Assembly (NCBI GenBank): GCA_963737445.1
Contig: CAVTSO010000001.1
Location: 62,001-126,000, forward strand
Direction of reading: 5' to 3'
DNA: 64,000 bases
From: JAICYJ01 sp963737445
GTDB taxonomy: Bacteria > Actinomycetota > Thermoleophilia > Gaiellales > JAICJC01
Below, piece by piece: positions 1-8,173 of this stretch. Positions within the stretch are counted from its first letter, which is position 1; each line of letters begins with the position of its first letter. Below the pieces are notes generated by a model. The model did not search any database, was not told where the DNA came from, and saw nothing but the letters and a program-made list of their open reading frames with translations. The position numbers were made by a program, and so were the translations under genes.

Positions 1-329
1 TCGCACCGCCGGCAGCGGTCAGCGGCGGACAGGTGCTGGGCGGCCGCTGCCGCTACCCGCTCTCGACCGCCGACCCGACCGGCGTGATCAGCGTCAACCA
101 GCCCGGACGCCGCACGCTGGGGCAGCTGTTTCGGATCTGGGGACAGCCGCTCGGCAACCATCGCCTGGTCGGCTTCCGCAGCCATTCACCGCTGAAGGCG
201 TTCGTCGACGGCCGCGCCTGGCACCACGGCGTGCGGCGGATCCCGCTGCGCGACCGGTCAGAGATCGTGATCGAGCTGGGCCGGTTGATCCCGCCACACA
301 GCTTCTACCTCTTCCCGGAGCAGGCCTGA
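1..329 (+). CDS. C-terminal part of a hypothetical protein (5' end outside window)
   Basis: The reading frame is open from base 3 to the stop at 327-329, so the gene begins upstream of the window. The visible part has about 108 residues. It contains GRRTLGQLFRIWGQPLG, then LKAFVDGRAWHHGVRRIPLR, and ends near SFYLFPEQA. This resembles small actinobacterial proteins often found beside copper-handling genes, but I cannot name the family. It lies 20 bases upstream of a lipoprotein gene and probably belongs to the same copper operon. No membrane segment or metal motif is seen in this part. Confidence 0.55.
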   Translation, partial: APPAAVSGGQVLGGRCRYPLSTADPTGVISVNQPGRRTLGQLFRIWGQPLGNHRLVGFRSHSPLKAFVDGRAWHHGVRRIPLRDRSEIVIELGRLIPPHSFYLFPEQA

Positions 330-349
330 CCGGCCGCCTGACATGGCCG

Positions 350-1194
350 GTGCTGGTGCTGGTGCTGTCGCTGCTCGCGACCGGCGCCAGCCTGGGCTGC
401 GGATCGGGGTCGTCGCAGGTGTCGCTGCCGCCGGTCAGCGCGGCCGGCGTCAACCACATCGCCGGCTTCACGCCCTCCGGGCCGATCCCAGCCGGAAAGC
501 CGGTGAAACTGTCGTTCACGATCGTGCAGCCGAACGGGCAGCCGCTCACCCAGTACGCGACCGGGCCGGGACCGCACACCGGCGTGCACATGATCTTCGT
601 GCGCAAGGACCTGGCCGACATCGTGCACCTGCACCCGCCGGTCGGCCCCGACGGCAAGATCAGCGAGACGGTCACATTCCCCGCGCCGGGTCCGTGGCTG
701 CTGGTGACCGACGTGTACCAGAAGCAGCCCGGCACCGATATTCCGCTCAACTACCAGCTGAAGCAGGACCTGCAGGTGCAGGGGCACTACACGCCAAAGC
801 CCCTGGGGCCCGGTGCGAACCAGCGTCAACCAGCGCCGGGTACACGTTCACGATCCGGCGCATCCCCAAGCTGAAGGTGGCGAACGCCGACTACCTGAAC
901 GTCACCGTCACGGATGCCGGTGGGAAGCCGGTCACGTTCACACCGTGGTTCGGTGCGGTCGCGCACGCCATCTTCTTCAGGCAGGGCAACCTGGCGTATT
1001 TCCACACACACATCTGCAGCCCGGACGTGCCCTCGTGCTCCGCAAACGTTGCCGTCTCGGGGTCTTCCACACAGCCGGGCAAGCTCAAGATAGGCATGGT
1101 CTTTCCCGAGGCGGGCAGGTGGCGCCTGTTCCTGCAGGGCCAGATCGGTGACCGGATCGTCACGGCACCGTTCACGCTGAACGTGCGATCATGA
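350..1194 (+). pseudogene. Exported copper-locus lipoprotein, frameshifted near 815-840
   Basis: The N-terminal half is read from GTG 350. It has a hydrophobic leader ending in GASLGC, which looks like a lipobox, and an Ig-like segment with TGVHMIFVRKDLADIVHLHP. The C-terminal half (TFTIRRIPKLKVANADYLNV to TAPFTLNVRS, stop 1192-1194) is in the +2 frame relative to it. It contains a His/Cys-rich stretch, FHTHICSPDVPSC. Both halves look like one secreted beta-sandwich protein, so one or two bases are probably gained or lost near 815-840. The His and Cys residues and the YcnI/CopCD neighbours suggest metal handling outside the membrane, which is inference. The break could be real decay or an assembly indel. 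The stop overlaps the next ATG (ATGA), typical of translational coupling. Confidence 0.6.
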
Positions 1195-1835
1195 GGCGCA
1201 TGCCATCGCCGCGACGGATCGTGATGTGGGCTCTGGTGGGCGTGTTCGTGGTGTCGCTGGGACGCTGGATCGCCTACGCGCTGGCCGCCGGCACGCTGGC
1301 CCAGAAGCTGTCGTCGCAGGGAGCGGGCGCGCGGCCGGCGGTGGTGGCCGCGATCAGCCTGGGAGTGGCGCTGGCCGCAACCGGTACCGGCCTGTGGCTG
1401 GTGGCCGCCGGCCTGCGCGAGCGGTCACGCCTCGAACTGGACGGCTGGGCCGCCTCGCGCCGTCCCTTCAGCGCGCGGCGCCTGCTGGCCCGGTCCGCGG
1501 CGCTCTCGGCCGTCACCATCGTCGTCTTCACAACCGTCGAGAGCCTGATCCACTACGAGGACGGCCTCGGCTTCCACGGATGGCACTGCATCGCCGGCCC
1601 GGTGCACCAGAACGCCGCGCCGATCATGATCGCGCTGTCGCTGCTCGCGGCCGCCGTGGTGACCGCCGTCGACGCCGTCCTGGCAGCCGTCCGCCGCGTG
1701 GTCTCCCAGCTGGTGCTGGCACGCCGGGCGCTGCCATGGCCGGCCGCGGCCTGGTTCGATCCCCGCCCGGCCCCGCTCCGCGGCCGCTCCCGGCACGCGA
1801 TCGCGCCCACGCGCGGCCCTCCCATCCCGGCCTGA
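1191..1835 (+). CDS. Integral membrane protein, about four TM segments, function unknown
   Basis: This 214-residue protein has hydrophobic segments near residues 10-32, 50-72, 97-115 and 143-168, so it is predicted to span the membrane about four times. The tail is rich in Arg and Pro and is probably cytoplasmic. Its ATG overlaps the stop of the preceding lipoprotein gene, and YcnI follows 48 bases downstream, placing it inside the copper operon. No metal-binding motif is obvious apart from HGWHC near residue 128. I do not recognise the family. A role in copper transport or sensing is only suggested by position. Confidence 0.65.
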   Translation: MRRMPSPRRIVMWALVGVFVVSLGRWIAYALAAGTLAQKLSSQGAGARPAVVAAISLGVALAATGTGLWLVAAGLRERSRLELDGWAASRRPFSARRLLARSAALSAVTIVVFTTVESLIHYEDGLGFHGWHCIAGPVHQNAAPIMIALSLLAAAVVTAVDAVLAAVRRVVSQLVLARRALPWPAAAWFDPRPAPLRGRSRHAIAPTRGPPIPA

Positions 1836-1883
1836 CCCCTGGCCATGCCGGTCGTTATGCCCGGCACTCGTAGGAGGAATCGC

Positions 1884-2474
1884 ATGAACCGACGGCGCCT
1901 GCGCGTCGCCGCCGTGACGGGCGCGGCGCTGGTCGCATTTCTGACCGTGACCAGCTCCGCGTTCGCTCACGCCGCGCTCAGCCCACCGGTGGCCGAGACC
2001 GGCGTGCTGCAGCAATTCACGCTGGCCGTGCCCACCGAGAAGGAGGGCGCGACCACGACCGAGATCCAGCTGACCGTGCCCGACGGGGTTGCCATCGACT
2101 CGTTCGAGCCGGAGCCTGGCTGGAAGCGCTCGGTCAGCGCGACCGGCTCGGGCGAATCGGCCATCGTGAACACGGTCACCTGGTCCGGCGGCGCCACGCC
2201 CACCGAGGAGGACTCGGTGTTCCGGTTCCAGGCCACCCTCACCGGCGGCAGCAAGACGTACACCTTCGGGGTGCGCCAGACCTACTCCGACGGCTCGGTC
2301 GTCGAGTGGACCGGCGCCGAGAACTCCGACACGCCCAGCCCGCTGATCAAGGGCGTCTCGTCGATCGGCGGCAGCTCCAGCTCGACGCTCGGCATCATCG
2401 CGCTGGTCGTGGCGGTGGTGGCGCTGCTGCTGGCCGGCGCCTCGCTGCTCTCGGGGAGGCGGTCGCTGACGTGA
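1884..2474 (+). CDS. ycnI: YcnI-type DUF1775 copper-binding protein, exported and C-terminally anchored
   Basis: The start is ATG 1884, chosen because AGGAGG lies at 1872-1877. The 196-residue protein has a signal peptide ending AFA (residue 28), so the mature chain starts with His29. An N-terminal His is the copper ligand in the YcnI/DUF1775 family. The body (TEIQLTVPDGVAIDSFEPEP, then GWKRSV and VTWSGG) matches the DUF1775 beta-sandwich. A C-terminal membrane helix (about residues 164-186) follows a Ser/Gly linker and ends in Arg residues. It acts on the outer face of the membrane. The stop overlaps the GTG of the CopC-CopD gene by GTGA, so the two are translationally coupled and probably pass copper between them. 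Confidence 0.88.
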   Translation: MNRRRLRVAAVTGAALVAFLTVTSSAFAHAALSPPVAETGVLQQFTLAVPTEKEGATTTEIQLTVPDGVAIDSFEPEPGWKRSVSATGSGESAIVNTVTWSGGATPTEEDSVFRFQATLTGGSKTYTFGVRQTYSDGSVVEWTGAENSDTPSPLIKGVSSIGGSSSSTLGIIALVVAVVALLLAGASLLSGRRSLT

Positions 2475-4201
2475 CCGGCCGCGGGCGAGCCGTTTGCGGA
2501 CTGACGTTCGCCTGTCTGTTCCTGCTGGTGCCGGCACCTGCAGCATGGGCCCACGCGGCCCTGCTGCGGACGTCACCAGAGGCCAGCGTCACCGTCAACG
2601 GCTCGCCTGCCAAGGTCACGCTCACCTACGACGAGGCGGTGGAGGCGCGGTTCGCGGTCGTCTCGGTGACCAACGCCGCCGGCCAGCAGCAGGCCAGCGG
2701 CAGTCCGCGCACCTCGCCGTCTGACCCCGACACGCTCGAGGTGCCGGTCAACAAGCTGTCGCCTGGCTGGTACCTGGTCTACTGGCGGGTGATCTCCGCC
2801 GACGGCCACCCGGTGCGCGGCGCGTTCACGTTCGCGGTCGGGCCGAACCCCGGCCCGGCGCCGCAGTTCGTGATCCCGTCGCTGACCGAGACGGCGGTCA
2901 CGCCGGCCCTGATCACCGCCCGCTGGGCGACGTTCCTGTCGATCATGCTGGCGGTCGGACTGTTCTCGATGCGCACGCTGATCGCGCGCCCGGCGGCCGC
3001 CGCCGCGCCGCGGGCGATGCGCGCGCTCTCGATCGCCTTCGGCGTCTGCCTGGCGGCCGGGCTGATCGCGATCCCGATCTACATGCTGGTGACCACGGCC
3101 AGCTTCGCGCTTCGCTCGGTGATCGATATCACCCAGATCGTGCCGCTGATCCGCTCATCGGCGCTCGGGAGGGCGCTGGTCGACCTGGAGATCGTGACGG
3201 CCCTGTTCGCGCTCGCGGCGGCGGTCGCGATCAGGATCGACAGCGGTGGCCGCGCACGGTCGGTGGCGGCGCTGGTGGCGATGATCGGAGCGGTGCTGGC
3301 CGGCGGCGCAATGCTGGCCGTACCGGGGCTGGCCGGGCACGCCGCGCAGAACTCGCCGGCCGCGCTGTCACTGACCTTCGACTGGGTGCACATGGTGTCG
3401 GGGTCGCTCTGGATCGGCGGTCTGGCCGGGCTGCTGGTGCTGCTGGCCTTCGCCGGCGAGCGGCGGGCCGAGGTGCTGGCGACGGCGGTGCCGCGGTTCT
3501 CGAAGCTTGCGATCGCGTCGGTGCTTGCGGTGATCGCCAGCGGCGTGGGCGCGTCGATCCTGCACCTGCCGACGCTGGCAACGCTGTGGCAGACCAGCTA
3601 CGGCAAGGCGATCCTGGTGAAGGTGGGGCTGCTGTGCCTGGCGCTGGTGCTGGGCGGTCTCAACTTCGCACGCACCAGCCCGCGGCTGGTGGCCGCTCAC
3701 CAGCGAAAGGATGCGAAGCTGGGCGCGTCCGGGGCCGGGCTGCTACGGCGCAACGTGACCGGCGAGGTGCTGATCGTGGCCGGGATCGTGGCCGCTGCGA
3801 TGGTGCTCTCGAGCTTGCCGCCGCCGGCCAAGGCGCTGGGGTCGCTGGGCGCGATCAGCGCGCACGTGGGACCGGGGGTTGTTACCCAGACGGTGCACCA
3901 GGGGCCGTATACAGTCGACATCCAGATCGATCCCAACCGGGCCGCCGCACCCAGCAAGTTCTCGATCACAATCAAGCGTGACGGGAAGCCCGTGACGGGC
4001 GCGACGGTGATCGAACGACTGGACATGCTTGACATGGACATGCAGCAGCAGGCATACACGCTGACCGAAGGGCCACTGGGGACGTACTCGCGCACGTCGC
4101 CCGCGCTGGTGATGGTCGGGCACTGGGGGCTGGCGTTCCAGATCGAGCCGAAGGGCTCGGCGCCGTTCACGATCGTGATCGAAGACAAGGCGGAGGGCTG
4201 A
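2471..4201 (+). CDS. copCD: CopC-CopD copper transport fusion with C-terminal YtkA-like domain
   Basis: GTG 2471 overlaps the YcnI stop and gives a 576-residue protein. A signal segment ends at AWA, so the mature chain begins with His28, the N-terminal copper ligand of CopC. The CopC domain (about 28-122) contains VNGSPAKVTLTYDEAVE and WRVISADGHPVRGAFTFAVG. About eight membrane helices follow, with the CopD motif DWVHMVSGSLWIGGLAG. After residue 440 an exposed domain (KFSITIKRDGKPVTGATV, then MLDMDMQQQ and HWGLAFQI) looks like YtkA/FixH-type folds seen in YcnJ relatives. The Met/His cluster near MLDMDM may bind Cu(I). The protein probably binds copper outside and moves it through the membrane. 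Transport direction cannot be read from sequence. Confidence 0.88.
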   Translation: MTGRGRAVCGLTFACLFLLVPAPAAWAHAALLRTSPEASVTVNGSPAKVTLTYDEAVEARFAVVSVTNAAGQQQASGSPRTSPSDPDTLEVPVNKLSPGWYLVYWRVISADGHPVRGAFTFAVGPNPGPAPQFVIPSLTETAVTPALITARWATFLSIMLAVGLFSMRTLIARPAAAAAPRAMRALSIAFGVCLAAGLIAIPIYMLVTTASFALRSVIDITQIVPLIRSSALGRALVDLEIVTALFALAAAVAIRIDSGGRARSVAALVAMIGAVLAGGAMLAVPGLAGHAAQNSPAALSLTFDWVHMVSGSLWIGGLAGLLVLLAFAGERRAEVLATAVPRFSKLAIASVLAVIASGVGASILHLPTLATLWQTSYGKAILVKVGLLCLALVLGGLNFARTSPRLVAAHQRKDAKLGASGAGLLRRNVTGEVLIVAGIVAAAMVLSSLPPPAKALGSLGAISAHVGPGVVTQTVHQGPYTVDIQIDPNRAAAPSKFSITIKRDGKPVTGATVIERLDMLDMDMQQQAYTLTEGPLGTYSRTSPALVMVGHWGLAFQIEPKGSAPFTIVIEDKAEG

Positions 4202-4202
4202 C

Positions 4203-4304
4203 ATGAATGGTCAGGCCGGGGTGCTGCTGGCGTCGCTGCTGGCGCTGGGCGCGGGCGTGGCGGCGGTGGTGATCGTGCTGCTGCTCGGCCAGGCCGTGAT
4301 CTGA
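4203..4304 (+). CDS. 33-residue single-TM peptide coupled between copCD and the next gene
   Basis: An ATG two bases after the copCD stop opens a 34-codon frame ending at TGA 4302-4304. The last base of that stop is the A of the next gene's ATG. The product is MNGQAGVLLASLLALGAGVA followed by a hydrophobic run, essentially one membrane helix with almost no tails. Tight coupling on both sides is the main evidence that it is translated. It could be a small subunit of the CopCD complex or only a coupling leader. Confidence 0.55.
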   Translation: MNGQAGVLLASLLALGAGVAAVVIVLLLGQAVI

Positions 4305-4978
4305 TGCGGCGCTTCGCGGCGCTCGTGTTCGTGGTGGTTGCGGCGGCTGCAGCGCTGCAACCGGCGGCTCCGGCGCGGGCCGACGGCGACCCCTGCAGCG
4401 ATTACCTGCTGGTGGGGTCGCTGTGCGTGCCCAACAACCCGCGGCCATCGCAGCCGCAGATCGACCGCGCCCAGAAGACGATCGACGCGGCCAAGAGGGC
4501 CGGGTACGAGATCCGGGTGGCGGTGATCGGGTCGCCCACCGACCTGGGATCGGTGCCGGTGTTCTTCGGACGGCCGGCGCCGTACGCGAAGTTCCTGGAC
4601 GCGGAGCTGCAGAGCGCGTGGACGGGCAAGCTGCTGGTCGTGATGGCGGCCGGCTACGGCGTGCGCGAGCACACGAAGCCCTACCCGGCGGGCGTGAAGG
4701 CGCTGCAGGGTCTGCCGCCGCCGGCCAACGGCACGCCGGATGCGCTGATGGCGGCGGCCACGGTGGCGGTGCGGAAGCTGGCCGCGTCGGAGGGCGTGAG
4801 AGTGCCGGTGATCCCGCTCGCAAAGACGGTGACACCGCCGACCACAGGATCGGGCTCCGGATCGACCAGCTTCGTCAAGTACGCGCTGCTGCTGGCGGCC
4901 GGGCTGGTGGTGCTGGGCGTGATCGTCGCGGCGATCCTGTTCTGGCCGGGCGGCGAGGACGAGCCGGAGCCCGACTGA
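4304..4978 (+). CDS. Exported protein with C-terminal membrane anchor, TPM-like
   Basis: This 224-residue protein has a signal peptide ending ARA (residue 26). An alpha/beta domain of about 140 residues follows, with RAQKTIDAAKRAGYEIRVAV and GKLLVVMAAGYGV, reminiscent of the TPM (thylakoid/phosphatase-like) fold. After a Gly/Ser/Thr linker there is one membrane helix (about 190-212) and a short acidic tail. Topology is therefore an extracytoplasmic domain tethered by its C-terminus. Two Cys near the mature N-terminus (DPCSDY and SLCVPN) may form a disulfide. It closes the copper operon by a one-base overlap with the 33-residue peptide. The TPM assignment is by pattern only. Confidence 0.65.
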   Translation: MRRFAALVFVVVAAAAALQPAAPARADGDPCSDYLLVGSLCVPNNPRPSQPQIDRAQKTIDAAKRAGYEIRVAVIGSPTDLGSVPVFFGRPAPYAKFLDAELQSAWTGKLLVVMAAGYGVREHTKPYPAGVKALQGLPPPANGTPDALMAAATVAVRKLAASEGVRVPVIPLAKTVTPPTTGSGSGSTSFVKYALLLAAGLVVLGVIVAAILFWPGGEDEPEPD

Positions 4979-5032
4979 AACACCAGGGCGATAGCGCTAC
5001 AGTCGAGGCGGTGAGATCCCGATAGCTGCGAA

Positions 5033-5278
5033 ATGAGCAGCAACGGCACGGGCGGCGTCGCCTACCTGACCACGATCGCGGTCGAGAAGGACACCCCGCA
5101 GATCCCACTGTGGCGGGCGATCAGCGGCGGCGGAGACCTCTGGTTCGAGCGGTACGGCCACGACGGCTGGCGCGAGGACGAGGCGCTGGGCGAGGCGGTG
5201 ACCGCGATGGGCACGCTGCGGCTGACGATGTCGGAGGCGCGCTGGATCGCGGCCGAGCAGTTCGGCGCGGCCTGGTAG
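5033..5278 (+). CDS. Small hypothetical protein, 81 residues
   Basis: This compact frame ends 56 bases before tRNA-Pro. The product (LTTIAVEKDTPQIPLWRAIS, then DLWFERYGHDGWREDEALGE) is soluble, acidic and balanced in composition, unlike shadow frames in this GC-rich DNA. No strong ribosome-binding site is seen before ATG 5033. I do not recognise a family. It lies just outside the predicted island, so it is probably part of the chromosomal backbone. Confidence 0.5.
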   Translation: MSSNGTGGVAYLTTIAVEKDTPQIPLWRAISGGGDLWFERYGHDGWREDEALGEAVTAMGTLRLTMSEARWIAAEQFGAAW

Positions 5279-5334
5279 CGACCGCCCGGGCGCGTGCAGG
5301 GTTGTCGACGCGCGTGGCATAGACTGATCAGCGA

Positions 5335-5408
5335 CGGGACGTGGCGCAGCCTGGTAGCGCACCTGCTTTGGGAGCAGGGGGTCGGCAGTTCGAATCTGCC
5401 CGTCCCGA
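5335..5408 (+). tRNA. tRNA-Pro (anticodon UGG)
   Basis: The acceptor strands CGGGACG (5335-5341) and CGTCCCG (5401-5407) pair fully, with discriminator A 5408. The anticodon stem CCTGC/GCAGG (5362-5366, 5374-5378) holds the loop TTTGGGA with anticodon TGG at 5369-5371. The T arm contains GTTCGAATC. CCA is not encoded. Its 3' half is duplicated at 52824-52866, so this gene is the likely integration site of a large island. Confidence 0.95.
5366..5408 (+). repeat. attL-like site: 3' half of tRNA-Pro
   Basis: These 43 bases, from the anticodon loop to the discriminator base, recur at 52824-52866 in the same orientation with two differences. Duplication of a tRNA 3' end in direct orientation is the classic footprint of site-specific integration. 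The intact tRNA lies on the left, as expected when the element restores the gene it enters. Confidence 0.75.
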
Positions 5409-6154
5409 TAGCTTGAAACCGCTTGGTTGAGCGCTTCAGTTCGCACTCCCAAGCCGACGCTCCTATCCGATGACCCACTTCTGACACACCGGTTCACGTC
5501 AACAGCTTGCACCCACGCAGCGCGGCCCGGATACTCGACCGCGTGGCGGAACGCAAGAACATCTTCCTCATCGGACGACAAGGACACCGGGGAGACGAGG
5601 ATCAGCTCACCGAGATGCTGGAATATCCGGTCGATCAAGCCACCCCACGACCATCCAACCAGCACAAACGGCGGTTTCTCGCCCGCCCGTTCGAGCAGCG
5701 TTGCCAGGTCGTGGGCAGAGTCGGCGGCCGACACCCGACCGCTCGGGGTGGCCTCGCTGCTACCGGTGCCGGCACGGTCATACGAACACGTCCGCGGCAG
5801 CTTGTCGGAAGACTGGCGGACCGTGTCCCAGTCCGATTGAATCCCTCCGAAACCGTTTTCAAACACGACGGTCGGTGAGCCCGTCCCCTCACAGTGCAGG
5901 AACAGGTGGTAGCCGCCGACGTCGACATCTTTCTCCGTCGGCGATACCACGGTGACGGGCCCGGGTGCCGAAGACGCAGACGTGCCCGAACCGGCGGTCG
6001 GCGCGCTGGAGCCACCTCCACAGCCGGAAGCGGCGACCATCACCGCCATCGCGAGGAACCACCGCAGCCGTGTGCAGTGGCGCAGCGTCGCAATCACGTC
6101 AACCGGCCGAGCACCGCAGCGGTAGCGCCAGGCCAACGAGAAGTCCACGACCAT
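5409..6154 (-). pseudogene. Alpha/beta-hydrolase lipoprotein truncated at the tRNA-Pro junction
   Basis: ATG 6154 is preceded by an AAGGGAG ribosome-binding site. The product has a long basic N-region, a hydrophobic segment and the lipobox AASGC, followed by a Ser/Gly/Thr linker. The hydrolase domain shows GYHLFLHCEGTGSPTVVFEN, SYDRAGTGSS and the nucleophile elbow LVGWSWGG. Soon after the elbow the similarity fades, and the open frame runs backwards through the tRNA (translated as GQIRTADPLLPKQ). The catalytic Asp and His expected downstream are missing. The gene was therefore probably cut by the event that placed the island next to the tRNA, and the product is unlikely to be active. Confidence 0.65.
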
Positions 6155-6185
6155 TCATGCCCGCTCCCTTGGGTGATCCGCCCCG

Positions 6186-6338
6186 CTAACCATGGGGGTT
6201 TGGTTTTTCGTTCCCTAGGCCTCCGCGGCGAGTCGCGGATGGCTCGTCGTGGAGCGACTTCAGTGCCTCCGCCTGAGCCTCTTGGCGTTTTCGGCGCCGC
6301 TCTTGTCGCTTCTTGCGGTAGTCGGCTAGCAGACCCAT
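6186..6338 (-). CDS. Small basic protein, 50 residues
   Basis: ATG 6338 with GGAAGG about ten bases upstream opens a 51-codon frame. The product begins MGLLADYRKKRQERRRKRQE and continues as a charged helix rich in Arg, Lys, Gln and Ala. Such short basic helical proteins are common but have no assigned function; nucleic-acid binding is possible. The support is the ribosome-binding site and the coherent helical composition. No relatives are recognised. Confidence 0.4.
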   Translation of the reverse strand: MGLLADYRKKRQERRRKRQEAQAEALKSLHDEPSATRRGGLGNEKPNPHG

Positions 6339-6507
6339 GCCCGAACCTTCCGCTCGTCGATGGTCGACTCGCCACCCTACGCTTCGCTGCTAGCGGCCGC
6401 AACCGATGCCTGGTTCAAGGCCGATGCCTGACCCGACTCGACCGCCTCAATCGCCCACCGCCGTCCACTAAACGAGGGGTTGGGCTGACGGCCAGCAGGC
6501 TCGGAGA

Positions 6508-6885
6508 TTACTTGCCGGTCGTCTGCGGTGATGGGTTGTCTTCGGGTGGCACGGCCCGCAACGCCTCTTCCCGGGTCGCGAAGGTACTTAGCAGGCCGTT
6601 GACTCCGACGAGATTGAGCGTCCTGCGAACGACGCTGTCCTTGGGCGCGACGAGTAGCAGCGTCTCGCCGCTCCGCGCGCGTTCGATGAGCGAGCCGACT
6701 ACGGTCGAATCGATGAACGACGCGCCGGTGAAGTCCACCAACACGGTTGTCCCGGTCGCCTCGATCTGCTCGAACGCCGCAGCGATCAGTGGAGCCGTGG
6801 CGAGATCGTGCTCACCGGTCAGCCTGAGCACCCAAAGCGAGTCGCCCAGCCGCTCAGTGTCGACCATTCCTGCGTGCCAGTCCAT
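6508..6885 (-). CDS. STAS-domain anti-sigma factor antagonist (SpoIIAA-like)
   Basis: ATG 6885 was chosen because GAGGAG precedes it. The 125-residue protein is a single STAS domain: LWVLRLTGEHDLATAPLIAA, then TTVLVDFTGASFIDSTVVGS and a C-terminal helix. The Ser in FIDSTVVG is the usual phosphorylation position of anti-anti-sigma factors, which bind a serine-kinase anti-sigma factor in a partner-switching cascade. No kinase or sigma gene is adjacent, so any partner is encoded elsewhere. A second STAS gene lies at 14258-14635. Confidence 0.85.
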   Translation of the reverse strand: MDWHAGMVDTERLGDSLWVLRLTGEHDLATAPLIAAAFEQIEATGTTVLVDFTGASFIDSTVVGSLIERARSGETLLLVAPKDSVVRRTLNLVGVNGLLSTFATREEALRAVPPEDNPSPQTTGK

Positions 6886-7107
6886 AGCTAGCTCCTCTCG
6901 TTGACGAAGCGAACTTTGGAGGCCGAAAGCCTCGCCTATGTGCGCCAAATCTAGACTCGGGCGGTCCCGTGGTCAACCCCACCGGCCCCCCCGCGAGGAG
7001 AGGGCGCGGACTCAGGGTTCGCGTCTCCCCATGGGCGAGGCCCGAGCAGCCGCTACAGATAGCCTCCAGCGGTCTACCCTCCGGATACACCAAGGAGGAT
7101 GATCGAC

Positions 7108-7356
7108 ATGAGGTTCCGCGCCACACTGCAGCTCGACGGCAAGACCGCAACCGGCATCAACGTCCCCGACGAGGTGGTTAGCGCGCTCGGTGCCGGCAAA
7201 CGGCCGTCCGTGCACGTGACCATCAACGGCTTCGGATTCGACACCACCCTCGGCGTGATGAAGGGCGTGACGAAGATCCCGGTCAGCGCCGAGCGGCGTC
7301 AGGCGGCCGGAATCTCTGCCGGCGACCAAGTTGAGATCGAGATCGAGCCGAGATAG
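7108..7356 (+). CDS. DUF1905 domain protein, short form
   Basis: The frame is open from 7099, but that ATG overlaps AGGAGG at 7093-7098. ATG 7108 has ideal spacing and is the likely start. The 82-residue product (RFRATLQLDGKTATGINVPD, ALGAGKRPSVHVTINGF, IPVSAERRQAAGISAGDQVE) matches the DUF1905 double-psi-like barrel. Larger members carry a YdeI-type tail, which is absent here. The function of the family is unknown. The gene stands alone, and 100 bases downstream there is a remnant of an unrelated gene. Confidence 0.8.
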   Translation: MRFRATLQLDGKTATGINVPDEVVSALGAGKRPSVHVTINGFGFDTTLGVMKGVTKIPVSAERRQAAGISAGDQVEIEIEPR

Positions 7357-7461
7357 GTCGGGCCCCTAGGCTGGATCTGGCCGTCCTGTTCGCGAGTCTC
7401 ATCACTCGCCCACCGGCACCCAGATCGTGTTCGATCGCCGCTACGACAACGAGAACGTCGG

Positions 7462-7566
7462 GACATCGACAAGACCCTGGGCATCAGGGTGATGAACGCG
7501 GACGGCACTAAGAGGCACCGCATCTTCGCCGTCGGCAGCGACCCGAACTGGGGCCGCGTCCCCTGA
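7462..7566 (+). pseudogene. Remnant of a TolB/PD40-like beta-propeller protein (3' end)
   Basis: A short frame ending at TGA 7564-7566 reads DIDKTLGIRVMNADGTKRHR then SDPNWGRVP. The pattern VMNADGT...DPxW is the signature of TolB-like propeller blades, and the C-terminus resembles the end of such proteins. No upstream blades are in frame, so only a relic of the last repeat is left. Confidence 0.35.
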
Positions 7567-7879
7567 CCCCAGAGACTTTCTTGCGGCGTTTGACGTAGTT
7601 GACGGTCTCCAGTGCGACGAGGTGCGTGGAGAGGAGCCACGCGTCGCACCTAATCGAGCTGCTGGCGCGTCTCGTGTAACGCTTCGATGCGGATTCTGTG
7701 AGGAGCCCGGGACTCTGGTGCTGGCGCTGGTAGGATGTGCGCCGCGCGTCCCAACCCTCGCCGCGCTCTGCTTGACCCCAGCCCTCGGTCTTCACTGGCT
7801 AATGGCTGGAGGTATGCAAGATGGAGACGGTTTGCAGGCGGGATGGGGACTACCGGCGACTCCCAGGAGGACTAGCGCG
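7567..7879 (+). other. Intergenic, no gene recognised
   Basis: No convincing coding frame, RNA or repeat is seen in these 313 bases. AGGAGG at 7868-7873 belongs to the following gene. Confidence 0.4.
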
Positions 7880-8173
7880 ATGCTGCCGCTGAGCGTGCGT
7901 CTCAGAGTCACCCGTCCCGCACTCGACTGTCCGGTTCCGGATTCCGAACATTGGGCCGATCAGTGGGCGGGGTTTCGCTTGGACGGGCCCGGCGGTCGGC
8001 TCGGCACTATCGAAGCGGTCGGGTTTGACCCTGTAACTGGCGAGCCGGCTTGGCTGCAGGTCCGCACCGGTCTGTTTGTGCGACGAACCGTGGCAGTTCC
8101 GTTTGAGGACATCGAGTCGATCGACCCGATCCGGGGCAGGGTGACGGTCACGACTGCTGGGACTCGCGCGTGA
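7880..8173 (+). CDS. PRC-barrel-like small protein, 97 residues
   Basis: The frame is open much further upstream, but ATG 7880 follows AGGAGG and gives a sensible protein. The central part (FRLDGPGGRLGTIEAVGFDP, EPAWLQVRTGLFVRRTVAVP, DIESIDPIRGRVTV) has the strand order of a PRC-barrel: G-x-(I/L)-G-x-V, a stretch on sequence-specific surface charge, then a final V-x-V strand. PRC-barrels occur in RNA-processing and photosynthetic proteins and in many stress-linked actinobacterial genes. The family assignment rests on this pattern alone. There is no membrane segment. Confidence 0.6.
   Translation: MLPLSVRLRVTRPALDCPVPDSEHWADQWAGFRLDGPGGRLGTIEAVGFDPVTGEPAWLQVRTGLFVRRTVAVPFEDIESIDPIRGRVTVTTAGTRA

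Noticed and set aside
815..845. 10-bp tandem duplication (AACCAGCG) as cause of the lipoprotein frameshift
   Set aside because: Removing ten bases does not restore the observed downstream frame.
5062..5487. Minus-strand frame reading GQIRTADPLL-type sequence
   Set aside because: It is translation of the tRNA-Pro antisense strand, a well-known artefact.
7462..7566. DPNWGRV as an ArgJ active-site-like remnant
   Set aside because: The preceding VMNADGT pattern fits a TolB propeller end better, and no other ArgJ motif is present.
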